NCBI GenBank assembly: GCA_036872755.1
Contig: JAVHNS010000004.1
Location: 248,001 to 312,000, forward strand
Direction of reading: 5' to 3'
From: Orbilia blumenaviensis
Taxonomy: Eukaryota; Ascomycota; Orbiliomycetes; Orbiliales; Orbiliaceae
Length of the DNA: 64,000 bases
How positions within the stretch are numbered: position 1 is the first letter of the stretch; each line of letters starts with the position of its first letter. This document shows, piece by piece, positions 14,032 to 23,302 of this stretch. The notes under the pieces are model-generated. The model searched no databases. It saw only the letters and a list, made by a program, of their open reading frames with translations, and was not told where the DNA came from. Both the position numbers and the translations under genes were made by a program.

Positions 14032-14057
14032 ACCTGACTTTAAACACTGACTTACAG

Positions 14058-14156
14058 CCAATCACAGATTTGATATTGGTAATCATTCCTATCTTGGGAA
14101 TTGTGCCAGCTACAAACAGGCCAGTCGGTTCCAAAGCACAATTGAAGTCTATAAAG
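14058..14156 (+). promoter_or_regulatory. CCAAT box and TATA-like core promoter
   Basis: A CCAAT pentamer at 14058-14062 is followed by CTATAAAG at 14149-14156, about 175 bp before the ATG of the cysteine-repeat gene. This spacing fits a strongly inducible TATA promoter. The assignment rests only on motif and position. Confidence 0.5.
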
Positions 14157-14328
14157 CTCACGCTGCTCAATTACTGACATCCAAACTTCCATCTTTCCTC
14201 ATCAGATTTATTCAATCCAGAAACCAAAGAAGACTTCATCTTTGAAAAGAATCCAACCACACTTGAACTTCCATTTCACATATTATATTTCAATCTTGCT
14301 ATCAAAGATCTCTCCTCATCCTCTAAAA

Positions 14329-14967
14329 ATGGCAACCGTCGCAAAACCAAACAGCTGCTGCGGAAAGACCACTGACTGTGTCTGTGCCAGAGAAGCTACC
14401 GTACGTTTGCTTTCCCCCCCACCACCCTGACCCTCCGTTTTAATTCACCATTTCCCCGCAAAATGGCATTACTCGTATTGCGAGACCCACCCCCCTGCAG
14501 CAGCAGCCCTTTTTTTCTTTCTCATATCCTATCCAATGTGATTGAAGTTGCTATCAATAACAGGGGGTCACCACACACCTATGTACATACAATCTATCTC
14601 TGACTGTTACATTTCATTTCCCCGTATCTGCCCTATTTTTTTTTACACTTTTTCTTCCGCATTATCTCTGAAACATTATCCTTACTAACTACCGAACCAA
14701 AAGTGCTCCTGCGGCGAAAAACCCGCTCTGGCCTGTTCGTGCGACAAATCCGCGTCGGAAAACCAAGTCACCGGCGCCCGTTGTTCCTGCGGAAAACGCC
14801 CCGCGCAGGCATGCACCTGCTCTCGCGCCGCATCTGAGAACCTTGTCGTTAAGGGCGAGAGCTGTGCTTGCGGTAGCAGACCCAAGGATAGCTGCACTTG
14901 TGAGCTGAGTAAAGGTGGTGCTGCTGGGTTGAGGGCACATGAAATTGATTTTACCAATTTGAAATAA
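14329..14967 (+). CDS. Cysteine-repeat metallothionein-like protein
   Basis: Two exons, 14329-14400 and 14704-14967, give 111 residues with 16 cysteines. Exon 1 encodes MATVAKPNSCCGKTTDCVCA. Exon 2 carries three tandem units of about 26-28 residues, each with a CxCGxxP...CxC core followed in the first two by (S/A)(A/S)SEN. The protein ends EIDFTNLK, as in a conserved fungal cysteine-rich family. The paired CxC clusters suggest binding of Cu(I), Zn or Cd through thiolates in the cytosol; that is inference from the pattern. The 303-nt intron is long for this window and has a TACTAAC branch site close to its acceptor. TATA and CCAAT elements lie upstream. The reverse strand has sizeable open frames across exon 2, which are shadows of the repeat composition. 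Confidence 0.85.
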
Positions 14968-15959
14968 ACCCAAAAAACCCGCTGCCCCGCCGTTTCTTTT
15001 GCATCTTTTATTCATGGCACATATGGGTTTTTTTGTTTCCGTAGAGAACTTTGTAATGGGAATTGGGTGGAGTTTTTTTCCTTTTTTTGTAAAGTTTGGT
15101 CTTAATGATTGGGGAGGGAATTATTATTCACTGGTTTTGTGGTGTCTTTGTTTTTGAAGGATTATTGCTCTATGTACTACATATTATATACACCACGGGA
15201 AAGAAGAACGACGAGAAGAAGAAGAAGAGTGGAGTTTAAAATTGCATTCACTCAGTTATATATTATACATGGGAGTTTTTTGAGAGAGAGTTTTGGGAGA
15301 GAAAATGAATGATTGAAACAATATTTTACCCTAGCTCATACGTTCCGGGGGGATATATAAACGGATTTTGGTAAACGGATCCCGTCTGTATTCTCTTACT
15401 ATACCTATTACATGCATCTTGGATTATCAGGCGGCCAATATAAGGACTCTGGAACTTTAAACCTTTATCATATCGAAAATACTTTGACTTAAAGATTGAG
15501 TAGAGACGGGTGGGGATACTTGGATTGTGGTGAGGTAATAGAACCTGCGCTGATAACTGCTATATAGTATATACCAAAGACGTAACGAAAAGGAGGGAAG
15601 AGAGAAGCAAGTTCAGTGTTGAACAGACGAAAAGAGAACTGAATACATGAATAAGGAGGAAGGAGAAGAAGACTGTCAAGAGTCCCACGGTTCGCTTTTA
15701 GTTCATCCACACTCTCATACGTACAATCGATCGATCGATCGATCAACCTCGCTCGCTCGCTCGCTGAAATGCCACCGAGAGGGTGTTTGGAAGTCCAGTT
15801 AACATACCAAAGTACTTTCATGCCGCTGAAGATCTCCAATTAAAAAAAAGAAAAGAAAAAAAACTAGGAAATCTTTGTAAAAATACTCAAGGTAGTAGAC
15901 TATATAAAATAAAAATAGAAAAATGAGGGAAGTATATAAAAAGAACCAACGTGTCCCAC
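14968..15959. other. Convergent spacer with tandem tetramers
   Basis: The 3' flanks of the metallothionein-like gene (+) and AP-2 alpha (-) meet here. Two tetramer tracts sit side by side, (ATCG)n then (CTCG)n, at about 15725-15765. No coding exon is supported. Confidence 0.6.
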
Positions 15960-18900
15960 TTAACGTCCATTGATCACTTCCTGTGGGAAGAAACCTTGGG
16001 CCAAGCGCTCCTCCATCGACTTGGCGATTACTGGCGGTACATTTTCATCAGTAGCTCGAATCGTCAATCGATACATCTAAAAAATAGTTTGAATTAGTAA
16101 ACCATGACAAATTCTCCCCGAAATGACAATAATTATTGTGTAATTTTTGAGGTAAGAAGGAAGTAAGGAGGGTTAAGAGCGAAGAAACTCACCGAGGTCT
16201 CAAAATTAGGCTCCAACCTCAAAAGGCATCCAAACTTGCCTCCCTGAAGCGTATGCAAAACACTCGCTCCAACCCAGTTCTTCGAGTTCGCATCAACGCC
16301 ATCCAAGACGCCCCATCGGAATCCTTCAACAACTCGTCTCGTCTTGGCCGCGTCGATCTTCCTCCCGGATCCTCGTAATCCAAATACTCTCTGCGCCTCT
16401 CTTGGCGCCCCGCCAATCTGCTTCCACCGTTTGAAGAAATCATCCGCGCTTAACTCCGCCGGTTCCATAAACTTGTGAAGCGTGACAGGTAGCTGCAGCG
16501 TTACGGCCTGTAACGCGCCGGCCAAGTATGATACCCTGATTGTAGGGGGTTCAGTGAACACATTGACCGCCTCAAATATCAATAACTGCTGGACCTGAGA
16601 GTCCGGTTCGATGTTCGGGTCAGGGATGTTCTGCGTCGTATAGCTTAGCTCGTTCCGTGAAGGGTTGTTGATTGTGGTTGTGAAGGAACCGTAGGCGTAA
16701 GAGGACTTGTTCGTGAAATAGAGGATCACTATACCCTTTGGCCCTCGGAACTCGGATCGTAGGCCGATCTGAATCTGTACGTCTTCATACAGCACTCCCT
16801 CGTTCCTGATCAACAACCTGTTGAACCCGATCTGCCAATCGGGGCTAAGATGCGCTGCAGACGCAAGATTGGTGGGCTTCGGCGTTGTGGCCATAACGGC
16901 TTGAGAGCTGCCGTTAATCTGCAAGCCCGCAAGGTCAGCTGACAGCGCACTGGAACTACCTTTCGCTGTCAGAGGTGTTCCGTTGGAATTGGTAAATGAT
17001 CGCTTGAGACTTGTGTTTAGCTTTAAGTCGAAGTTGGCTGCATCAAGATTGGCATCCTTGCCACCAATAACCCACGTCCGCTTATCACTTGTCGCTCCTG
17101 TCTTCTGGTGCAATCTGGAGAGTAGTGCAGACGTCCTTTCGGGGAACGGCGGCATCTCATCGCAGACCGTTCGGAGTAGGTCGTCAGTTGGCATCGATAC
17201 CAGCGCTAGGTACTCGCAAGCTCGTTGTTGGAGCTCCGAATCTAGCGTGTGGCTGTAAATCTCGAACACCTGCACGAGGTGCGGTTTAATTTCCGGGAAG
17301 AGGTTGACAAACTTGACGAAGGCCGAGAGGATGATAGCCCTCGTGGCGGAAGAGCACCCGTTAAACTTAGAGTGCAATGCCATGAATTGCTCTATCGGGC
17401 TGCATCCAGGATTATCCGCGATTAAGTGTCCAAACTCGCCGAGCAAGTAGCCCCCAATCTTGACTAATGTTTCGTGGCACTGTGGACCCTTAACAAGGCC
17501 CAGGATAGTCTGCGCGGCATAAACTTGCAGTTCCTCGTTGTTTGTGGTGATCTGGATAACTCTCTGCCAAACCTCGTCACTAACGTGCTCACCAGCCATA
17601 CTTATGAGCCGTAGCGAGTTGTCGACGTACCATTGGTACTCAGTGGCGTACTTCTCCGTCAGGATAGCGATTTTGAGCACCATCTCCTCTCTAATAGCGT
17701 AGTCTGCGTTGGGGAGATACTTAAGTAGTTCCCCGACGATGACCCCGGCATTTGTGGAATCGCACATGCTGTACAGCAAGTCGAGGGCCTTGCGCTTGAC
17801 ACTGATATCTCTGTCCCTCAGCGATGCAATGATGGTGTTCTGATGTTTCTTGATAGGCTCCAAACTATCCGATTTCGCGGCCAAATGAGCCATTGCTTCC
17901 AGACCCAAGTACCTCACATTGGTCTCTCGCGATTGAATAAATCGGCCAAGGCGCACTATGATCTGGACCATGATTCCGGTTTCGGTACCGATGTGAATGG
18001 CGAGGTTGATAGCTTCGAAGAGGATGGCATTTTGCGCATTGTTTTGCTGAGTGTTCTTAGTCATGTCAGATGATAGGTCAATGATCTTTTGCAAGGTTTC
18101 CCGTATCATATTCTGCACGTTGCCGTCGTCTGTTGCATGTTAGCCTTATCGGGCAATTAGAATATTAAAGAGAGAGGGGTTTTTTCGTACCTGAAGGAGG
18201 GTAGTACTGCAGTAATCGCAGAAGCTTAACCTGGAGCCAGGGGCACGGGATCTTGTAGTAGAGGTAATCTTGCGTATAATCATCATCCACCACGACCTTT
18301 TTCAGTCTAAAGGCTGCTTTGACATAGCACCCCATGTACAGCTCAGGATTATCCTGTACAAGAGCTAAAACCAAGGAAGTCACCGACAAGCAGACTCCGA
18401 GGTCTGGGTCATCCATCAGGGATATTATCCTCTCCGCCCATGTTTCCTGCACTATTCCCGGATGTTTCCTGTACAACCTCAACAATGTGAGGGCCGCCTT
18501 TTTCTTAACAAAGGATTTCGATGTCCTGTTCCAAATACACACACATATCAGCGCCCATCATCGACAGCTAAAGAATTCGGCTCCGGCCTACGGTGATATT
18601 AAAAGTCGGTGGACGTCGGTATTCAGAGCCTCTCCCATCTCTCTCCCTCCGACGTTGGCGATCGCGTGCAAAGCTAGACAGTTGAACAGCTCATTGTTGT
18701 CCATAAGATCCTTTTTGATACTGTTGACGACGAGATGCAGTAGATCATGGTTTTCGTTCAAGAAGAGGGTAACGGCGAGGTATCCGATCTGCTTTTCCGA
18801 GTATTTGCTAGCGGATATCAAACTGACGGCCTCGAGATGGCCAAAATCGACGTTCCACCCGAGGATGTATATATATAAAAGCTATAGTCTGGTTATCAGC

Positions 18901-19400
18901 GACCTAATTTCCCCTCACAGTTGTCGAGTCGTCTATATTTGTATTTGAAAGAAGGGTACAACCTTGCAGACGTATTTCTTCTTGTGGTATCCGTTAAGGC
19001 CGCCATCTGGACGCAACCACCACCACCATTAGTACCCTGTTGTCGTCGCTTGTCACGGGACAGGCCATTGATATTTTGGATACAGTTGTCGGTTAATGTA
19101 ATACCTTTGAATTTCTGCCTATAGGAACAATTAGACCTAACAACTCCTTTGGAAGCTCAGGGACGGGAAAAAAAAAAAAAGACGGGACGAGGCCAGACAC
19201 ACCGTATGTTGGCCAGTTCCTTATTTATGCGTTTCTCTTCCAGCTCTCTGGCGCGAGCATTTCTAAGGTCCGCGATGAACTGAACCAATCCTGCATAGTA
19301 ATAACTGGCATTTCAGAACCGGGAACTTCAGAATGGAAAAGCGGGAGTTGATATAAAAAAGCAAACAAAAAAAAAGAGAAGTACCTCGCATAGACGACAT
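15960..19400 (-). CDS. apl3: AP-2 complex subunit alpha (alpha-adaptin)
   Basis: Eight exons: 19400-19385, 19290-19203, 19118-19105, 19006-18963, 18881-18592, 18525-18191, 18129-16193 and 16076-15960. They encode 946 residues, the usual alpha-adaptin length. The N-terminus reads MSSMRGLVQFIADLRNARAR. The adaptin trunk continues through GYHKKKYVCK, YSEKQIGYLAV, ALHAIANVGGREMGEAL and KKKAALTLLRLYRKHPGIV. A Ser/Thr-rich hinge follows, then the alpha ear (GRLLIRNEG-type region, residues about 700-830) and the appendage ending KSMEERLAQGFFP. It is the large subunit of the AP-2 clathrin adaptor, binding phosphoinositides and endocytic accessory proteins at the plasma membrane. Exons 1 and 3 are only 16 and 14 nt. 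Continuous open frames reported over exon 7 end in intron sequence rather than in the true C-terminus. Confidence 0.96.
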
Positions 19401-19945
19401 GACGGGCTTTCGTCGGGCTATTCCGTCGGGTTTCAAAATTGCGGTTTGCCGGGCGACGGCGGCGACAAGTCGGGGTTTTGGAGGGTCGGTCCTGTGTATC
19501 TCTCGCTTTATCCTCTCTGTACGTCTCTCTGTATAAGCTAAGCTCCCAGGTTGAAACCGAACCAGCTAGGGTTCATAAACAGACGCAGTTCCTTTCCCCT
19601 ACTCCCTTTTTTCCTGCTTGGATGTATTGAGTGAGGTAAGTCGCGACGGAGAGAAAAGAGAGAGTGGGAGATTGGACGGGAGATTCGGTGATCAGGGAAA
19701 GGGATTCTTTTCCTGCTGGTGGATAGGTACGAGTGAATGAATGGATGGATGGATGGATGGATGATATGAAGTATGCTAGGTAGGTAGTATGAATAAGGGG
19801 AGCTTGCCGGGGTCCGTCGTTAAGGTAGGTTAATAATTAATACAGCACGAACTCAGAGTAACTGCCCCAGTAACCTAATTACACTAACAAGCAGAGACAC
19901 TCGAGGCTTAAAGGGCTGGTAAGCGAACGGAGGTCGACCGGGTCG

Positions 19946-20383
19946 CGCCCAGTCTAATCTCTGCCTAGTAACCACCAGACCGTTGTGCAGCGGTATTGCT
20001 GCAACTGTCATGTACGGTCGGTTGTGGAGAAAGGAAGAAAGAAAAACGTGACTTGGCTCTCCTCTCCTTTCTCCTATCGTTTAAGTTGACCGCCTGAGGT
20101 TGGATATGTGCTAGGACGTGGGTCGGCACGTGATACTACTTGTTGGATCGGTGCCTGGGCGATCCTTTTGTGGCTTCAATACAGGGTCTTTATGAATTAA
20201 TATTAATATTAACAGTACTACTACGAGACTTAAGTAGGTGGAGCTCATAACAGGAAGTGGGGAGTAACTCTATAACTAGCAGCAATTAGGTATTCTGATA
20301 GACACCAAGAACGAGGTCGGTTCCCAACGCCAGGTAATATAGACAAGAACGGTATCTAATCTAATCTAAGATTAGACTGGGCG
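19946..20383. repeat. Candidate MITE-like element with 15-bp inverted ends
   Basis: CGCCCAGTCTAATCT at 19946-19960 is repeated exactly in inverted orientation at 20369-20383. The interior has no open frame. I found no clear target-site duplication, so a non-autonomous transposon is only one reading; a regulatory inverted pair is another. Confidence 0.35.
20127..20132. promoter_or_regulatory. CACGTG E-box (ATCACGTG context)
   Basis: The minus strand reads ATCACGTG, matching the RTCACRTG consensus of Cbf1-type bHLH factors. It sits between the divergent AP-2 alpha and Lunapark genes. Function is inferred from the motif only. Confidence 0.3.
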
Positions 20384-20848
20384 TGGTGATTTCTTGGCAA
20401 ACCCCGAAGCAAGGTGACGTGAGTGAGTGTTTAATAGCATATGCAATTCCCACGACAACCTTTGGGGGGGGAGGCAGGATGTGTTGCAACCTGCAACCAA
20501 CTTTACATGTACTTACTACATACATACTCCGTACATACAACCAAAACCCAGCCAGCCAGCCCGCCCGGCTTGTGATCGAACAGTTATTATTATTATGGCC
20601 ACGAAACCCCAGATTTGTGCCCCTCTCTTTCCTGCCCTGTCCTGTTGTCCTGTCCTGCTGTCCTTTTTATTATTATCACTCTTACCTCCTACTACTACTA
20701 CTACCGGTACTACTACTTCTCTTCATCAATCCGAATAAACACCTTTCCTGGGTCCCTATACCTGGCTTCATCGGACAGGCAGAAAACTCCATCGTTTTAT
20801 TCTGTCCCTCGTTTCTCGCGGTGGTGGCTCGCTGGGCCGACGCCATCC

Positions 20849-22432
20849 ATGGTTTCGTTATGGCCTTTCGGCGGCGTACGTACATGACATTCCTTCCACT
20901 CACTACCCTGTGTTTTCCTTTCGGTACCCACATAGTACATACCAATACCATCATCCATGGTAAACAAAACCAGTACCTCGAGACGAACTTAATGCTAACC
21001 TGGTCCTTTTTTCCCTTTCTTACGATCCACCAAAAAACAGCAGGATAACTCTCCTGGCGCCTTCGAAAAGAAACTATCTTCCCTCGCGACTCAGATCCTC
21101 GACCACGAGGAGCGACTGATCCGTTTACGGACCAGAGGGAGACGGATAAAGGGCCTCTGGACCCTGTACACTCTTATCGCCTGGGTAATCTACGCCAGCA
21201 TCCTCACCCTCGTCGTCAGGCTCGCAAACGCCAACATATACCAAATCGGCGTTCTCGCTGGCTCTCCTTTCGTGTACGTGTCCGATACATTCCATTCCCT
21301 ATTCTCGAGAGCTGGATTTTCTTTAGTCTGGAATTCACGAGTTTATTTTATTTCTATTTTTATTTCCATTGATGTTTTTTGGTGTGTGTATGGTGGCTAA
21401 CGGACTGGGGGTACGTGTGCGTACATGCGTGCGTGGTGCAGTGTCTATGTCATTCGCCAGAGCATCAAACGGTACTACGAGTGGAGGGTCCATAATGTGG
21501 AAACATCACTGGAAACGTACCGTGAGCAGCAGAATGAGACTATCGAAAAGTTGAAGGCTGTCACCAAGTACGATTCGACTCAGGCACTATTAGATAAATA
21601 CACCAAGACCGCTACTGCCACCGGCGCCGAACTGGCTCCTCCGCCTCCTATTCCCCAGGGAAATGGCCCTAATCAACCTCGCACCGGGTCTCAGCCCAGT
21701 ACTCCACCGGGAACTCTGAGGAAACGGCATGGATCGGCCCAGAAGGGCCATAAGGGAAACGCTATCGGGTCCTCGCCTAGCCACCAGCTTCAGCTAGAGC
21801 AGAGACAGAATGATCGTCCTGGAACACCGCTTCTGCACGAAATTCCGCCGCACGAGCTTCCTCCGCCTGAAGCGTTCCCACCAGGTGTCCTCCCACCCCA
21901 CATGGTGATGGATGGCATGCCTCCTGCCATGGGTGGTCTGCCGATGGGTGGTCTACCGATGGGCCACTTTGTGCCCCCTCCACCCGAAGAACCAAGACAG
22001 CCGCAATGGTACGATCGTTTCCTAGACGTCCTTCTAGGCGAGGACGAGATGTCTGCGAAAAACCGCTACGCATTGATTTGTGCCAATTGCAGGCAGGTCA
22101 ACGGGCTTGCCCCACCCGGTACCACTAACACGGAAGACGTGCGGTACATTTGCGGCCGGTGTGGCGCAGAAAACGGTAAACCTGCGGTTAAGGAGCTTAT
22201 TGGCAAAGTTGCCGAGGAGCAAGAAGAGGAGACTGCGACGGATGCTAAGACCACGAGGTTGAAGTCAAAGAAAAAGTCAAAACCCGGCAAAGGGGATAGA
22301 GTTGTGTATGAAGAAGAGATAGATGGGAGTACAGATGGAGAGTTCAGGGGATCGGATTCCTCCGGGTCTGGGATAGAGGAGGCGGTAGTGGTCAAGAAAA
22401 AGAAGGGTAGACCAAGTAAACGGAAGGGATAG
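20849..22432 (+). CDS. LNP1: Lunapark family ER three-way-junction protein
   Basis: Exons 20849-20875, 21041-21273 and 21442-22432 encode 416 residues. Exon 1 is MVSLWPFGG, the typical fungal Lunapark start. Exon 2 gives NSPGAFEKKLSSL and a coiled segment, followed by two closely spaced membrane segments (LWTLYTLIAWVIYASILTLV and IYQIGVLAGSPFVVYVI). A second coiled region (ETYREQQNETIEKLKAVTKY) and a long Pro/Gly/Met-rich linker precede the zinc ribbon, CANC...CGRC, near residues 299-325. An acidic/basic tail ends KKKKGRPSKRKG. Lunapark proteins stabilise three-way junctions of tubular ER and act against reticulon/atlastin remodelling. The exon 2 acceptor is a CAGCAG tandem, so an isoform one Gln shorter (start at 21044) is equally possible. 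Expected at the ER membrane with both ends cytosolic. Confidence 0.94.
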
Positions 22433-23302
22433 ATGCCGGCGTTATCTCGCGTGCGAGTATACATTTTTTCTTTCTGTTCTCTTCTACTTCTAAAACATGT
22501 ATGCATACCCCTCCCCCAACCTCGGCTCCATCCGAGTCATTCCTTCTTCTTTCTTACAACTTTAATTTCTTAAAAGTGCGAGTTCTGACAATGGGATGGG
22601 GATCGTCAGGTACATAAAAAAGATCGTTTGTTGCTCCAATCAGCATTTTGGGGTCTCTTTTCTTCTTTCTCTTTACTTCATTTGTTAGCCAAAAAAACCA
22701 AAAAGTTTAAATTCAGTTGAACCTTCTATCAAGATGCGGTCAAAGTTGTTCGGTTAATCTGATACCCATAGACTGGTTTTTTTTTCCCCAGAAGATAGAA
22801 TTTAAAAAGTTATCAGTAACTAATAAAGTTCGGTAGCGGAACCCGCCAAATGCAGCGTTTATGCCCGTAATATAATTTAAGCTCGGGGAAGGGTTAAAGT
22901 TTCCTCTCTTCTCCGAGCGAGACATATGTCATTGAGTCCCGAAAGAGGGGGTGCTCAGCCTTCTTGAACTACTCTTACTTTTTGTCGGTATTGGATACAT
23001 ATCGCGAAGGAGCGTCGGTTTGAAGGAACATATAAAGGATGATGAATCCCCATCGGTAATGATCAACGGGTGGCACCATCTTCAAATTGGTTTTTTCAGT
23101 TATATGAGACTTTGGGACTTGTGATACTTTGTCTCTGTTTCCATATCGTTGCATCTATCGATCATTCATTCATCGTTTGTGGGTTTGATATCATTCTTTA
23201 TTCTACCTATCTACCTACATTGACACTCTCCTTTTACTACCCTTTAAATAAAGACATATACCCAGCATTATAGTATCTTTTCAAAAAAAATATATAATAA
23301 AT
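22433..23302. other. Spacer between Lunapark and Ser-rich gene
   Basis: It contains the Lunapark 3' flank and the promoter/leader of the downstream gene. TATATAATAAAT directly precedes that gene's ATG. No other coding exon is supported. Confidence 0.6.

Larger units (their letters stand above)
6298..14328. other. 8-kb stretch without recognisable protein gene
   Basis: No open frame here shows a recognisable domain or a set of phase-compatible exons. The longest (121 codons, near 8130-8495) looks random. What can be seen is simple sequence: CT tracts (6341-6400, 9455-9500), GACAG pentamers (6826-6850), GGCAG runs (7460-7482), a GACC run (9385-9405), AATC units (12843-12868) and an A run of 38 (13322-13359). 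The bZIP promoter lies at the left end and the metallothionein promoter at the right. Long untranslated leaders or non-coding transcripts cannot be excluded from sequence alone. Confidence 0.5.
19401..20848. other. Divergent promoter region, AP-2 alpha / Lunapark
   Basis: This 1.45-kb bidirectional spacer contains an (ATGG)n repeat at 19741-19762, an E-box at 20127-20132 and a pair of 15-bp inverted repeats 408 bp apart (listed separately). The right part, 20580-20760, is CT/TACTAC-rich, as in many fungal leaders. No coding exon is supported. Confidence 0.55.

Noticed and set aside
14685..15015. Antisense frames over the metallothionein-like exon 2
   Set aside because: Shadow frames produced by the Cys-rich repeat; the plus-strand protein matches a conserved family and splices in phase.
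16133..16192. C-terminal extension of AP-2 alpha read straight through the last intron
   Set aside because: A GTGAGT donor at 16192 and an acceptor at 16077 restore the conserved appendage ending, so the read-through sequence is intronic.
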